DNA of 64,000 bases, taken from Amycolatopsis sp. WAC 01376. GTDB taxonomy: Bacteria > Actinomycetota > Actinomycetes > Mycobacteriales > Pseudonocardiaceae. Shown here piece after piece: positions 37,539 through 46,241 of the stretch. Both the position numbers and the translations under genes were made by a program. The notes below the pieces were generated by a model that was not told the origin of the DNA, searched no databases, and saw nothing but the letters and a program-made list of their open reading frames with translations. The stretch is taken from the NCBI RefSeq assembly GCF_003947415.1, contig NZ_QHKL01000004.1:62001-126000 (forward strand). Reading direction: 5' to 3'. Position 1 is the stretch's first letter. Each line of letters starts with the position of its first letter.

Positions 37539-37593
37539 TGTCATGAAAGGGTCGTTCCTGACGTTTTTCGTCAGGAACGACCCTTTCATGACA
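37539..37593. terminator. Palindromic element, family 1
   Basis: Perfect arms beginning TGTCATGAAAGGGTCGTTCC surround a TTTTT loop. The in-frame reading is MKGSFLTFFVRNDPFMT. It is the first of two elements between the PAC2 gene and the convergent metallophosphoesterase. Confidence 0.8.
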
Positions 37594-37638
37594 TCCGGGA
37601 CTCACTCGCCACGGGTGAAGCTGCCAGCCCCCTCAAGC

Positions 37639-37691
37639 GCTATGAACGGTCCGTTACTTGCAAATTTTGCAAGTAACGGACCGTTCATAGC
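37639..37691. terminator. Palindromic element, family 1
   Basis: Perfect 26-bp arms (GCTATGAACGGTCCGTTACT and on) with an AT-rich tip. It is nearly identical in sequence to the element at 32454-32506, differing by the matched pair change T/A within the stem. In frame it reads MNGPLLANFASNGPFIA. Confidence 0.8.
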
Positions 37692-37705
37692 ATCCGGGCG
37701 ACCGC

Positions 37706-38530
37706 TCAGAAGATGCGCCGCAGCGGGATCGGACCCCGCGCCCGCTTCCGCCACTCCCGCGGATAACCGAGCGAGACCTCTTCGAACCGCACGCCGTCCG
37801 CCTCGGTCGAGCGCGGGATGTGCAGGTGCCCGTAGACGGCGACGTCCGCCCGGAAGCGCAGGTGCCAGTCCTCGGTCTCGGTCGTCCCGCACCACAGCGC
37901 GAACTCCGGGAAGTACAGCGGCTCGGTCGGGTGGCGGTGCAGCGGCCAGTGCGACATGAGGATCGTCCCGTGGTCCTCGGGGATCGCCTCCAGCCGTTCC
38001 GTGCTGATCTTCACCCGGTCGGCGCACCAGGCCTGCCTGCTGGGGTACGGGTCGGGGTGCAGGAAGAACTCGTCCGTGCACAGCACGCCCGCCTCGCGCG
38101 CCTGCTCGATGGCGGCCAGCATCGGCAGCCCCTCGGCCGCGGGGGTCCGCCAGCTGTAGTCGTACAGCACGAACAGCGGGGCGATCGTCAGCGGCTTGTC
38201 CTGGTGTTCCCACACCGGGTACGGATCCTCCGGGGTGAGGACGTCGATCTCGCGGCAGCGCTCGACCAGATGCTCGTAGCGCGCCTGGCCTCGCAGCTGA
38301 CATTCATCCTTCTGGGTGGTCCACAGCTCGTGGTTACCGGGGACCCAGACGACCTTCGCGAAACGTTCACGCAGGGTCTTGAGCACCCCGATCACCGATT
38401 CGGCGCGTTCGGCGACGTCACCGACCACGAGCAGCCAATCGTCCGGGGTCCGGGGGACGACCTCGTCGACGAGCGGGGCGTTGCCCTCATGGGTGACGTG
38501 GAGGTCGCTGGTGGCGAAGAGATGCGGCAC
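37706..38530 (-). CDS. Calcineurin-like metallophosphoesterase
   Basis: A 274-residue metal-dependent phosphoesterase. Visible metal sites are ATSDLHVTHEGN (DxH), VVGDVAER (GDxx), VPGNHELW (GNHE) and SHWPLHRHP and GHLHIPR (GHxH). The substrate is not indicated; proteins of this subgroup often act on nucleotides or capped molecules. It is convergent with the PAC2 gene and separated from it by two palindromic elements. Confidence 0.94.
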   Translation of the reverse strand: MPHLFATSDLHVTHEGNAPLVDEVVPRTPDDWLLVVGDVAERAESVIGVLKTLRERFAKVVWVPGNHELWTTQKDECQLRGQARYEHLVERCREIDVLTPEDPYPVWEHQDKPLTIAPLFVLYDYSWRTPAAEGLPMLAAIEQAREAGVLCTDEFFLHPDPYPSRQAWCADRVKISTERLEAIPEDHGTILMSHWPLHRHPTEPLYFPEFALWCGTTETEDWHLRFRADVAVYGHLHIPRSTEADGVRFEEVSLGYPREWRKRARGPIPLRRIF

Positions 38531-38545
38531 TCCACCACCGTAGCT

Positions 38546-39784
38546 TCACCCGGACCGGGGAATCACCGAAACCGCGTCACGACGCGGCCGGCCCGACGCC
38601 GACACGCCCAGCACGACCAACGCCGAGATGGTGTGCAGACCCGCCTGGACGTTCAGCAGCACTCCGGTGCCCAGCACGTTCACCAGCGCGCCCGTCAGCA
38701 GCGCGCCCAGCGCCGTGAAGCCCGCCGTGCCGGCGAACACGGTGCTCAGCACGCGGCCGGACCGTTCGGGGGACGCGGTCGTCTGGACCAGTGAGAGCAG
38801 CCCGGAGCCGGCGAGCACTCCAGGGGCGCCGACCAGGCCGAAGAGCCCGATGAAGACACCCAGAGACGTGGTCAGTGCCGGCAGGTTCCAGATCACCGCC
38901 GACAGCAGACCGAGCGCAAGTCCGCCCCAGCCGAGCAAGGCGGCGGGCGCGACCTTGCGGGCGACGGTGGCGACGGCGAATCCCGCAACCAACCCGCCGA
39001 GCGCCTGTACACCGCGAAGCAGGCCGACGTCGCCTTCGGTGCCGTCGAGGATGTCGAGCACGAAGACCACGAAGAGGACCAGGAACATCCCTTGCGCCAG
39101 TGACGTCAGCACGACGACGACACCTGCGAGGCGAAGGCGTCCTTCGCGGCCGATCTCGCGAAGCCCGTCGATCCACGCTCGCAACACCGGTTCGTGCGGT
39201 CCTGCCGGTTTGGGCACGGCGACGCGCGGAAACGGGCGCGCCAGCAGGGCCGAACCGATCACCAGCACGCCGAGATAAGCCACCACGACCCAGCCCAGGC
39301 CGCCGAATCCGAGCAGAAGACCGCCCGCCCAGCCGCCGGCGAGCCGTGCGACGCTCCCGTTGATGCTCATGAGGCCGTTGGCGCCGATCAGTTCCTCGGG
39401 AGCGACCAGTTCGGGCACGAGCGCGTTGCGGGCGGGCTCGAACAGCGAAGCCAGCCCAGCTTGCGCGGCCATGACCGCATAGATCACGTACACCGGGCCG
39501 CCGGACGCGACGAACAGCAGCGGCAGCGCCACGAACGCCTGGCCCGCGCACACCACGCACAGCACCAGCCGCCGGTTCCAGCGGTCCGCGATCACGCCGG
39601 CGACCGGGCTGAGCAGCACCGCGGGCACCAGGCCGAGGACGATGCTCAACGCCGTGGTGGCCGCCGAACCCGTCGCCTGGAAGACGAACACCGGCAACGC
39701 GATCTGCAGCATCCACTCGGCGGTCTCGGAGAAGAAGGCGGCGATCCACAACCGCGCGAAGGCGGGTTCCCTCAACGGTTTCAT
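38546..39784 (-). CDS. Major facilitator superfamily transporter
   Basis: A 412-residue MFS protein with twelve hydrophobic segments. It begins MKPLREPAFARLWIAAFFSETAEWMLQIALPVFVFQATGSAATTALSI, the family typical of macrolide-type or putative drug exporters (MefA/enterobactin-exporter-like). The loop motif GVIADRWNRRLVL is present. Its ATG overlaps the stop of the ArsR regulator gene by four bases, so it is the target of that operon. Confidence 0.9.
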   Translation of the reverse strand: MKPLREPAFARLWIAAFFSETAEWMLQIALPVFVFQATGSAATTALSIVLGLVPAVLLSPVAGVIADRWNRRLVLCVVCAGQAFVALPLLFVASGGPVYVIYAVMAAQAGLASLFEPARNALVPELVAPEELIGANGLMSINGSVARLAGGWAGGLLLGFGGLGWVVVAYLGVLVIGSALLARPFPRVAVPKPAGPHEPVLRAWIDGLREIGREGRLRLAGVVVVLTSLAQGMFLVLFVVFVLDILDGTEGDVGLLRGVQALGGLVAGFAVATVARKVAPAALLGWGGLALGLLSAVIWNLPALTTSLGVFIGLFGLVGAPGVLAGSGLLSLVQTTASPERSGRVLSTVFAGTAGFTALGALLTGALVNVLGTGVLLNVQAGLHTISALVVLGVSASGRPRRDAVSVIPRSG

Positions 39785-40359
39785 CTGCTCGGCTTCCCCT
39801 CGGCGTCGATGCGAAGGAACGCCCGCAGTCCCAAGTGGACCGGGAGGGCCTCCGCGGGAGCGTCTTCGCGGATCGCGCCGACGTAGGGCCGCACGAGCGC
39901 GTCGATCCCCCGCACCAGCTCGTCCAGCTCCGCCGCGGTCACCCGCAGCGAGTAGTTGTTGATCCCGGACGCGTCCCGCCACTCCTTGTCGAGCCGGTCG
40001 GCGGCGTCGAGATAGCGCTCGGTCAGCTCCTTCTCCCGCGCGAGAGTGGTGCCCACGACCGCCAGTTGCGCCCCGTGCAGCTCCGGGTCGTCGCCGAACT
40101 CGATGCCGACCTGACACGCCCGCCATGGCCGCTCGCGGCCGTCCTCCCCCTCGACGCGTTCCACGAGGCCGTGCTGGGCGAGCTGACGGAGATGCCAGCT
40201 GCAGTTGGAGGCGGTCGACCCGACGGCCGCCGCGCATTCGCTCGCGGTCCGCGGACCGACCGCCATGAGGTGGTCCACCAGCGCCGAACGCAGCGGATGC
40301 GCCAGCGCTCGCATCAGCTCGACGTCTTCGATCCGCTTGCGCGGCGGCAACCCGGCCAT
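39781..40359 (-). CDS. ArsR-type winged-helix regulator of an MFS exporter
   Basis: A 192-residue regulator: RALAHPLRSALVDHLMAVGPRTASECAAAVGSTASNCSWHLRQLAQHGLVERV is an ArsR-like helix-turn-helix. The C-terminal half (about 90-192) is a helical effector domain. The start ATG lies 13 bases downstream of a 32-bp palindrome, probably its autoregulatory operator. Its stop overlaps the MFS start (ATGA). Confidence 0.9.
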   Translation of the reverse strand: MAGLPPRKRIEDVELMRALAHPLRSALVDHLMAVGPRTASECAAAVGSTASNCSWHLRQLAQHGLVERVEGEDGRERPWRACQVGIEFGDDPELHGAQLAVVGTTLAREKELTERYLDAADRLDKEWRDASGINNYSLRVTAAELDELVRGIDALVRPYVGAIREDAPAEALPVHLGLRAFLRIDAEGKPSR

Positions 40360-40372
40360 CACCCGATCCAAT

Positions 40373-40404
40373 CTGAAAGACTTCTTTCGAAAGTTCTCTT
40401 TCAG
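40373..40404. promoter_or_regulatory. 32-bp palindrome, candidate ArsR operator
   Basis: Arms CTGAAAGA and TCTTTCAG flank a central CTTTCGAAAG palindrome, with a 3-base interruption on each side. The centre lies 29 bases upstream of the regulator ATG. Two dimers or one extended dimer could bind. Confidence 0.65.
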
Positions 40405-40457
40405 ATTCGCAGGTGGCCGGCGGGATGTCAAGCGAGTCCCCGGATACCCTTGTCCAG

Positions 40458-40484
40458 GCAGTTGCTGCACACGACAGTAACTGC
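40458..40484. promoter_or_regulatory. Inverted repeat upstream of the MarR gene
   Basis: GCAGTTGCTG-7 bases-CAGTAACTGC is a 27-base repeat with one mismatch between the arms, located 30 bases before the MarR ATG. Size and spacing fit a MarR dimer site. Confidence 0.55.
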
Positions 40485-40513
40485 ACAGGTCAACTACTGA
40501 CTCGAGGAAGCAC

Positions 40514-40990
40514 ATGCCCGACCAGCGAGAACTCGCCACCGCGGCGGCTTTGGAGATCCCCCGGTTCGTCAGCGCGACCGTCCTGTTCCAGACGGCCATG
40601 GCGGAGCGGCTCGGGATCAGCGCCACCGAGCTGCACGGGCTCCAGCTCGTCATCAGCGGCGCCGCGACCTCGCCGACCGGGCTGGCGCGAGCACTCGGCA
40701 TGACCACCGGCGCGGTGACCCGGATGCTCGACCGGATGGAGGCGCAGCGGCTGGTCGAGCGCGTCCCCGATCCCGCGGACCGCCGCCGGATCGCGATCCG
40801 TCCGCTGCCCGACCGGCTCGACGACGTCGCCGACCTCTACTCCCCCATGGCCCGGTTCTTCGGCGACCGCCTCGGCAGGCTCGACCGGCGCCAGCTCGCC
40901 GCGCTTCTCGGCGTCATGACCGACGGGCGCGCGTTCGCCGAACAAGAGGCCGCGCGGCTGCGATCCGACTTCCCCGAAAAGAGGGGTTGA
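40514..40990 (+). CDS. MarR-family transcriptional regulator
   Basis: A 158-residue MarR protein. LGISATELHGLQLVISGAATSPTGLARALGMTTGAVTRMLDRMEAQRLVERVPDPADRRRIAIRPLPD has the recognition helix and the wing with the DxRR motif of the family. Ligand unknown, often a phenolic or drug-like molecule. It diverges from the ArsR-MFS operon and precedes the ABC-F gene, whose promoter contains a candidate MarR site. Confidence 0.93.
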   Translation: MPDQRELATAAALEIPRFVSATVLFQTAMAERLGISATELHGLQLVISGAATSPTGLARALGMTTGAVTRMLDRMEAQRLVERVPDPADRRRIAIRPLPDRLDDVADLYSPMARFFGDRLGRLDRRQLAALLGVMTDGRAFAEQEAARLRSDFPEKRG

Positions 40991-41016
40991 CTAATGCTAC
41001 ATAGGTTGCGTTAGAC
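40987..41016 (+). promoter_or_regulatory. ABC-F promoter overlapped by an inverted repeat
   Basis: TTGACT (40987-40992) and TTAGAC (41011-41016) are spaced by 18 bases. CTAATGC-10 bases-GCGTTAG (40991-41014, one mismatch between arms) overlaps both. A MarR protein bound here would block the promoter of the ABC-F gene. Confidence 0.5.
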
Positions 41017-41026
41017 TGTTCGCATC

Positions 41027-41137
41027 ATGGACAACTGACATCGCACCTTCCCCGCTCCGAGGCGGCTTCGGTCGAGCACTGCTCCCGTAAGCCACGAGGC
41101 CCGGCAGGGATCACTCATGTCCGAAGAAGCACGGTGA
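41027..41137 (+). promoter_or_regulatory. Leader with two minimal upstream ORFs before the ABC-F gene
   Basis: ATG-GAC-AAC-TGA at 41027-41038 encodes MDN, only 3 bases past the expected start of transcription. ATG-TCC-GAA-GAA-GCA-CGG-TGA at 41117-41137 encodes MSEEAR and ends 6 bases before the ABC-F ATG, its stop forming the ribosome-binding site GGTGA. Antibiotic-resistance ABC-F genes are often controlled by ribosome stalling in such leaders; whether these are translated is not shown. Confidence 0.4.
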
Positions 41138-41143
41138 TGTCGT

Positions 41144-42751
41144 ATGTCTCTTTCCCTGATCGCCAAGGACCTCGTCCACTCCTACGGTGCCCGCGTCGTG
41201 CTCGACGGCGTGAACCTGACGGCTTCGGCCGGGCAGCGGCTCGGCCTGGTCGGCGAGAACGGCGTCGGCAAGTCCACGCTCCTGCGCTTGCTGGCCGGGG
41301 TCGAAGAGCCCGACGCCGGCGAGGTACTGCGAGGCGACGACCTCGGATTCCTCTTGCAGGAGCTGCCTTTCGCGCTGACCGCGCGGTTCTCCAACGTCAT
41401 CGACGACGCGCTCGCCGAAATCCGGCAAGCGTCGGCGAGACTCGACGAACTGACCGAAGCGCTCGCTCGGCATCCGGACGACGCCGCCGTGCTCGACGAG
41501 TACGGGACCGTCCTGGAATGGGCCCAGGCGCACGACCTCTGGGACGCCGACCGACGGGCCGAGATCGTCTGCGCGGGTCTGGGGCTCGCCGGGATCGACC
41601 CGGCGCGCGAACTGGGCACCCTGTCGGGCGGGCAACGATCGAGGCTCGGCCTCGCGGCGCTGCTGATCCGGCGGCCGGGCACGCTCATCCTGGACGAGCC
41701 GACGAACCACCTCGACGACGCCGCGATGGAGTTCCTGGAACAGCATCTCGCGTCGCTGACCGGTGTCCTCGTGCTGTCGTCGCACGATCGCGTTTTCCTC
41801 GACGCGGTGTGCACCGACATCGTCGACCTCGACCCGGCGCTGGGCGGCCCGACCCGGTACGGCGGCACCTATTCCGACTACCTGGACCAGAAACGGGTCG
41901 AACGGGCGCGCTGGGAACAGCGTTACGCCGAAGAGCAGGACGAGCTCAAGGAACTGCGCGAATCGGTGGCCGTCACCGCGCGCGCCGTCGCGCACAACCG
42001 GCCGCAGCGCGACAACGCCAAGATGCTCTACGACTTCAAGACCGGGAGGGTGCAGAAGCAGATCTCGCGCCGGGTCCGCAACGCCCAGTTGCGGCTGGAC
42101 GAACTGGAACGCGACCAGGTGCGGAAGCCGCCCGCGCCGCTGCGGTTCCAGGGCGGCCTGACCGGCGAACCCGGCGAGGACAAGACGGCCATCTCGGTGC
42201 GGGACATCGAGATCGCCGGACGGCTGCGGCTGGCGACACTGGACGTCACGACGACGTCGAGGCTGCTGATCACCGGCGGGAACGGCGCCGGGAAATCGAC
42301 GCTGCTGTCCGTCCTCGCCGGCTCGCTGACGCCGGACTCCGGGACCGTCCTATCCGGACGCGGCGTACGGATCGGCATGCTGGCTCAGGACGTCGCGTTC
42401 GCCGAGCCCGAGAAGACCGCGCAGCGGACCTACGCCGAAGCCCTCGGCGAGGACGCTCCCCCGTTGCGCGGCCTCGGCCTGCTGGCTCCGCGCGATCTCG
42501 GGACCCGGGTGGGCGCGCTGTCGGTCGGGCAGCGGCGGCGGCTCGCGCTGGCGTTGCTGATCGCCGATCCGCCGGAGGTGCTCCTGCTGGACGAGCCGAC
42601 GAACCACATCTCGCTCACGTTGGCCGAGGAGCTGTTCACCGCGCTCGATTCCGCGCCGGGTGCCGTCGTCATCGCGTCGCATGATCGGTGGCTGCGGCGC
42701 GATTGGGCCGGTGACCACCTCCGGCTGGAGGCCGGTCGCGTCGCCGTGTAG
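41144..42751 (+). CDS. ABC-F ribosomal protection-type ATPase
   Basis: A 535-residue ABC-F protein with two nucleotide-binding domains and no membrane segment. Domain 1 has Walker A GENGVGKST and signature LSGGQRSRL; domain 2 has GGNGAGKST and a degenerate signature LSVGQRRRL. Between them lies the charged linker (about 245-320, the P-site tRNA-interacting arm). Such proteins dislodge antibiotics from the ribosome. The MarR neighbour and leader suggest inducible resistance; specificity (macrolide, lincosamide or other) cannot be read from the sequence. Confidence 0.92.
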   Translation: MSLSLIAKDLVHSYGARVVLDGVNLTASAGQRLGLVGENGVGKSTLLRLLAGVEEPDAGEVLRGDDLGFLLQELPFALTARFSNVIDDALAEIRQASARLDELTEALARHPDDAAVLDEYGTVLEWAQAHDLWDADRRAEIVCAGLGLAGIDPARELGTLSGGQRSRLGLAALLIRRPGTLILDEPTNHLDDAAMEFLEQHLASLTGVLVLSSHDRVFLDAVCTDIVDLDPALGGPTRYGGTYSDYLDQKRVERARWEQRYAEEQDELKELRESVAVTARAVAHNRPQRDNAKMLYDFKTGRVQKQISRRVRNAQLRLDELERDQVRKPPAPLRFQGGLTGEPGEDKTAISVRDIEIAGRLRLATLDVTTTSRLLITGGNGAGKSTLLSVLAGSLTPDSGTVLSGRGVRIGMLAQDVAFAEPEKTAQRTYAEALGEDAPPLRGLGLLAPRDLGTRVGALSVGQRRRLALALLIADPPEVLLLDEPTNHISLTLAEELFTALDSAPGAVVIASHDRWLRRDWAGDHLRLEAGRVAV

Positions 42752-42765
42752 GGCGTTATACGGAT

Positions 42766-42818
42766 GTCATGAAAGGGTCGTTCAGGACAAAAGATGTCCT
42801 GAACGACCCTTTCATGAC
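42766..42818. terminator. Palindromic element, family 1
   Basis: Perfect 24-bp arms (GTCATGAAAGGGTCGTTCAG and on) with loop AAAGA lie between the convergent ABC-F and mshC stops. The in-frame reading is MKGSFRTKDVLNDPFMT. Confidence 0.8.
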
Positions 42819-42823
42819 GTTCC

Positions 42824-44062
42824 TCAGAGCTCGATGCCGAGCAGCGCGTCGACGGCGTTCCGGATCAGGCCGGGAGCCGCCGGGTCGGTGCCGGACCGGT
42901 TCAGCGCCTGCTCCGCCCAGGCGTCGACGGCCGCGAGTGCCTTGGGCGTGTCGAGGTCGTCGGTGAGGTGGTCACGCAGTCGCGCGACGGTGTCCTCCGC
43001 CGACGGACCCGTGCCGATGGAGACGGCCTCGCGCCAGCGCGCGAGGCGCGCTTCGGCGTCCGTGCGCAACTGCTCCGTCCACGGCCGGTCCTCGCGGTAG
43101 TGCCCGGCGAACAGCGCGAGCCGGATCACGCCGGGGTCGACCTTGTCGGCACGCAGCCGCGAGACGAACACGAGATTCCCGCGCGACTTCGACATCTTCT
43201 CGCCGTCGAGGCCGATCATCCCGGCGTGCACGTAATGCCGCGCGAACGGCCGGTCCCCCGCGACGGCCTCCGCGTGCGCGGCGCTGTACTCGTGGTGGGG
43301 GAAGATCAGATCCGAGCCGCCGCCCTGGACGTCGAAGCCGAGGCCGAGCCGGTTGACCGCGATCGCGCTGCACTCGATGTGCCAGCCCGGCCGCCCCGCG
43401 CCCAGTTCGGACTCCCACGACGGCTCGCCCGGCCGCGCCATCCGCCACAGCAACGCGTCGAGCGGATGCTGCTTGCCGGGGCGATCCGGGTCGCCACCGC
43501 GTTCGGCGAAGAACTTGGCCATGGTCTCGGCGTCGTAGTTCGACTCGGACCCGAAGTGCCCGGTCGCGTTGTGGGCGAAGTAGATGTCCGGGTACTCCGC
43601 GTCGTCGGCGCGGTACGCGCTGCCGTTCGACAGCAGCTTGGCGATGACCTCGACGATCTCCGGGATGCTCTCGACGGCCCCGACGAACTGCCGCGGCGGC
43701 AGCACCCGCAACGCGGTCATGTCCTCACGGAACAGCGCCGTCTCGCGCATGCCGAGGACGACCCAGTCGTCCTTGTCCCGCTCCGCTCGCTCCAACAGGG
43801 GTTCGTCGATGTCCGTCACGTTCTGCACGTAGTGGACGTCGTGCCCGGCGTCCCGCCACAGGCGGTTCACCAGGTCGAATGTCAGATACGTGGCGGCGTG
43901 CCCCAGATGGGTCGCGTCGTACGGCGTGATGCCGCAGACGTACATCCGGGCGGTCGACCCGGGCGCCGTGGGGCGAATCTGCCCCGTCGCCGTGTCGTGG
44001 AGCCGCAGCGGACGGGGGGTGCCGGGGATACGGGGCACGTCGACCGATGACCAAGTCTGCAT
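42824..44062 (-). CDS. mshC: Mycothiol ligase MshC
   Basis: MshC joins L-cysteine to GlcN-Ins with ATP in mycothiol synthesis. The 412-residue protein belongs to the cysteinyl-tRNA synthetase fold. It has a HIGH-like motif THLGHA and KMSKSRGN as the KMSKS loop, plus [12 protein letters not shown] and the zinc-binding region. It begins [14 protein letters not shown], typical of MshC rather than CysS, and lacks the anticodon-binding extension. Its presence marks an actinomycete using mycothiol as low-molecular-weight thiol. Position matches Rv2130c. Confidence 0.96.
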   Translation of the reverse strand: MQTWSSVDVPRIPGTPRPLRLHDTATGQIRPTAPGSTARMYVCGITPYDATHLGHAATYLTFDLVNRLWRDAGHDVHYVQNVTDIDEPLLERAERDKDDWVVLGMRETALFREDMTALRVLPPRQFVGAVESIPEIVEVIAKLLSNGSAYRADDAEYPDIYFAHNATGHFGSESNYDAETMAKFFAERGGDPDRPGKQHPLDALLWRMARPGEPSWESELGAGRPGWHIECSAIAVNRLGLGFDVQGGGSDLIFPHHEYSAAHAEAVAGDRPFARHYVHAGMIGLDGEKMSKSRGNLVFVSRLRADKVDPGVIRLALFAGHYREDRPWTEQLRTDAEARLARWREAVSIGTGPSAEDTVARLRDHLTDDLDTPKALAAVDAWAEQALNRSGTDPAAPGLIRNAVDALLGIEL

Positions 44063-44213
44063 ACCCCGACTGTAAGCGGAGCCGCCACGCCGTTCCCGTC
44101 CGGTGGGAGCCGGACACGGCCGGAGTAACCGAATCCGCTGGTCCTCGGCTCCCGCACCAGGTAGCCGAGCTGGACCGGTTCGGTCGCGTACGGCCGAGTT
44201 CGCGGCAGGTACA

Positions 44214-44267
44214 GGTGGTCGTGAGTGGCGATTCGGGTTCTAACCCGAATCGCCACTCACGACCACC
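44214..44267. terminator. Long perfect hairpin 3' of the VWA operon
   Basis: Perfect 26-bp arms (GGTGGTCGTGAGTGGCGATT and on) with a 2-base loop (GGTTctAACC tip) lie 15 bases after the stop of the VWA gene. A related imperfect hairpin with the same GTGAGTGG...GGTTctAACC...CCACTCAC frame is at 51237-51280. It is distinct from family 1. Confidence 0.7.
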
Positions 44268-44282
44268 GCGACCCACCCCTCA

Positions 44283-46241
44283 CTACCGCTTCCTGACCCG
44301 CAGGTAGTCGCCGACCAGGGCGGCGCCGAGCCCGTCCAGATCCGGAGCGACGACGCGGCCGCCAGAGCGCCGCGCGATGAGGTCGACGAACTCCGTCAGG
44401 CGCGGGTCGTCCCCGAGCCGGAACACCGTCACCGACGCGCCCAGCTTCGCCATCCGGTCCACTTCGGACAGCGTCTTGAGCAGCGTCCTGGGCTGGGGCG
44501 GGTAGTCGAACTCCGCCGAACCGTCGGGTTCGAGATGCGCCGTCGGCTCACCGTCGGTGACCATCAGGACCACCGGCTGCGCGTCGGGATGCCGCCGCAG
44601 ATGCCGTCCGGCCAGCAGCAGGGCGTGGTGGGCGTTGGTGCCCTGCTCCCAAGCGCCCTCCAGCCCGACGAGTTCGGCCAGTTCGACCGATGTCGCGTAG
44701 CGGCCGAAGGTGATCAGCTGGAGGGCGTCGTTGCGGAACCGGGTGCTGATCAGCTGGTGCAGTGCGAGCGCCGTCCGCTTCATCGGCAGCCAGCGGCCCT
44801 CCTGCACCATCGACCACGAGGTATCCACGAGCAACGCCACCGCAGCCCTCGACCGATGCTCGGTTTCGATTACCTCGACGTCGGAGACGTCCATCCGGAC
44901 CAGCCGCTCCCCCACCGAAACCGAGCGCAGGACCGAGTTGCGGACCGTCCTGGAGACATCCCATGGCTGCATGTCCCCGAACCGCCACGGCCTGGTCGCA
45001 CCGGTCGGCTCGCCCGCGGCGCCGGCGGACTCGGTTTCCCGTTGGCCCGTCTTGCCGCGCAGCGCGTTCACGACGTCGGCGAGCGCCGTCTCTCCGAGTC
45101 GCCGCAAAGCCTTGGGAGACAAGCGAAGCGTGCCATCGGGGGCACGTTCGAAGAGACCTTGCCGCCGGAGCTCGCGTTCCAGCTCCGACAGCCGCCGCGC
45201 GTCAACTCCGGCGTCCGGTCCGAGCTGGCGTTCGAGAGCCTCGACGTCGATGTCCTCCAGCCGCGCGCCGGGATAGGACTGGCCGAGCTGTTCGGCCAGC
45301 GCGTCCAGTTCGGCGAGATCGGACATCGCGCGGGCACCCTCACCGAGGCCCAAGGGATCGTCGCCCCGGAACCGTTCCGAAGACGTCCAGTCCTCGCCGG
45401 GCCGCAGCGCGCGCAGCTGGGCGTCCAAAGTGGACAGCTGCTGCGCGAGCCGGGGGTCGCCGAACGCCTGCTGCGACAGTTCGGCCAGTTCGGCCCGTTG
45501 CTCCGGGGTCATCGAGTTGAGCATCCGCTGCGCGGCCGCGGCACGAGCGGCGAGGACGTCGATCAGTTCTTCGACGTTCTTCGGGTTCTCCGGGAAGAAT
45601 TCGCCGTGCTCGCGCATGAACTCCGCGAACCGCTCCGGGACGTCCTCGCGGCCCTGTGCGTGCGCGGCCAGCAGGTCGTTGAGGTCGGCGAGCATCCGGT
45701 TGGCCCGCTCGGCCTCTTCCGGTCCGGCGTTCCGCAACGCCTCCTTCATCCCCTCGAAGCGGGAATCCAGCAGCTCACGGCCGAGCAGGTCACGGATCTT
45801 CTCGTAGTTCTCCCTGCCCTCCCGCGAGCGCCAGTCGTACTCGGCGAGTTCGCGTACGGCCGCCGCCGTCCCCGGCGGCAACGCGTCCAGCTGAGCCTCA
45901 CGGAAGCGGGCGTCGTCGTCCGGATCGGGGAACAGCTCGCGCCGTTCGGCCTCCAGTGCCTGGTCGAGCAGCCGCTGGACCTCCTGGAGGGTGCCGTCCA
46001 GCCGGTGCCGCCGCTGGATCTCCGACCGGCGCTGCCAGAGCCGCCGGGTCAGTTCGTCGAGCCCGGCGGTGCGCGGGGTGCCGCGCCGCAACAGCTCTTC
46101 CAGCGCGGACCGGGGCGAAGCGCCCGCCATGACGTCGCGGCCGATCTCGTCGAGCGCGTCCCGCAGATCCGCCGGCGGCGCCAGCGGATCCGGACCGTCG
46201 TGCCACGGCCCGTACGAGTAGCCCTCCGGGGCGGCGCTCAT
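44283..46241 (-). CDS. VWA-domain protein (CoxE/ChlD-like), partner of a MoxR-type ATPase
   Basis: A 652-residue protein like mycobacterial Rv0959. Residues 1-440 are charged and largely helical (repeated E/R-rich segments such as ELDELTRRLWQRRSEIQRRHRLDGTLQEVQ). The C-terminal VWA domain has the metal site DTSWSMV (DxSxS), and T and D positions downstream (VTDGEPTAHL). VWA plus AAA pairs act as chaperone-like machines that insert metals or cofactors or remodel complexes. Its ATG overlaps the stop of the ATPase gene by four bases. Confidence 0.92.
   Translation of the reverse strand: MSAAPEGYSYGPWHDGPDPLAPPADLRDALDEIGRDVMAGASPRSALEELLRRGTPRTAGLDELTRRLWQRRSEIQRRHRLDGTLQEVQRLLDQALEAERRELFPDPDDDARFREAQLDALPPGTAAAVRELAEYDWRSREGRENYEKIRDLLGRELLDSRFEGMKEALRNAGPEEAERANRMLADLNDLLAAHAQGREDVPERFAEFMREHGEFFPENPKNVEELIDVLAARAAAAQRMLNSMTPEQRAELAELSQQAFGDPRLAQQLSTLDAQLRALRPGEDWTSSERFRGDDPLGLGEGARAMSDLAELDALAEQLGQSYPGARLEDIDVEALERQLGPDAGVDARRLSELERELRRQGLFERAPDGTLRLSPKALRRLGETALADVVNALRGKTGQRETESAGAAGEPTGATRPWRFGDMQPWDVSRTVRNSVLRSVSVGERLVRMDVSDVEVIETEHRSRAAVALLVDTSWSMVQEGRWLPMKRTALALHQLISTRFRNDALQLITFGRYATSVELAELVGLEGAWEQGTNAHHALLLAGRHLRRHPDAQPVVLMVTDGEPTAHLEPDGSAEFDYPPQPRTLLKTLSEVDRMAKLGASVTVFRLGDDPRLTEFVDLIARRSGGRVVAPDLDGLGAALVGDYLRVRKR

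Noticed and set aside
41134-42684. 516-codon frame overlapping the ABC-F gene in another phase
   Set aside because: The Arg/Ala-rich translation has no domain, whereas the adjacent frame has both ABC ATPase domains.
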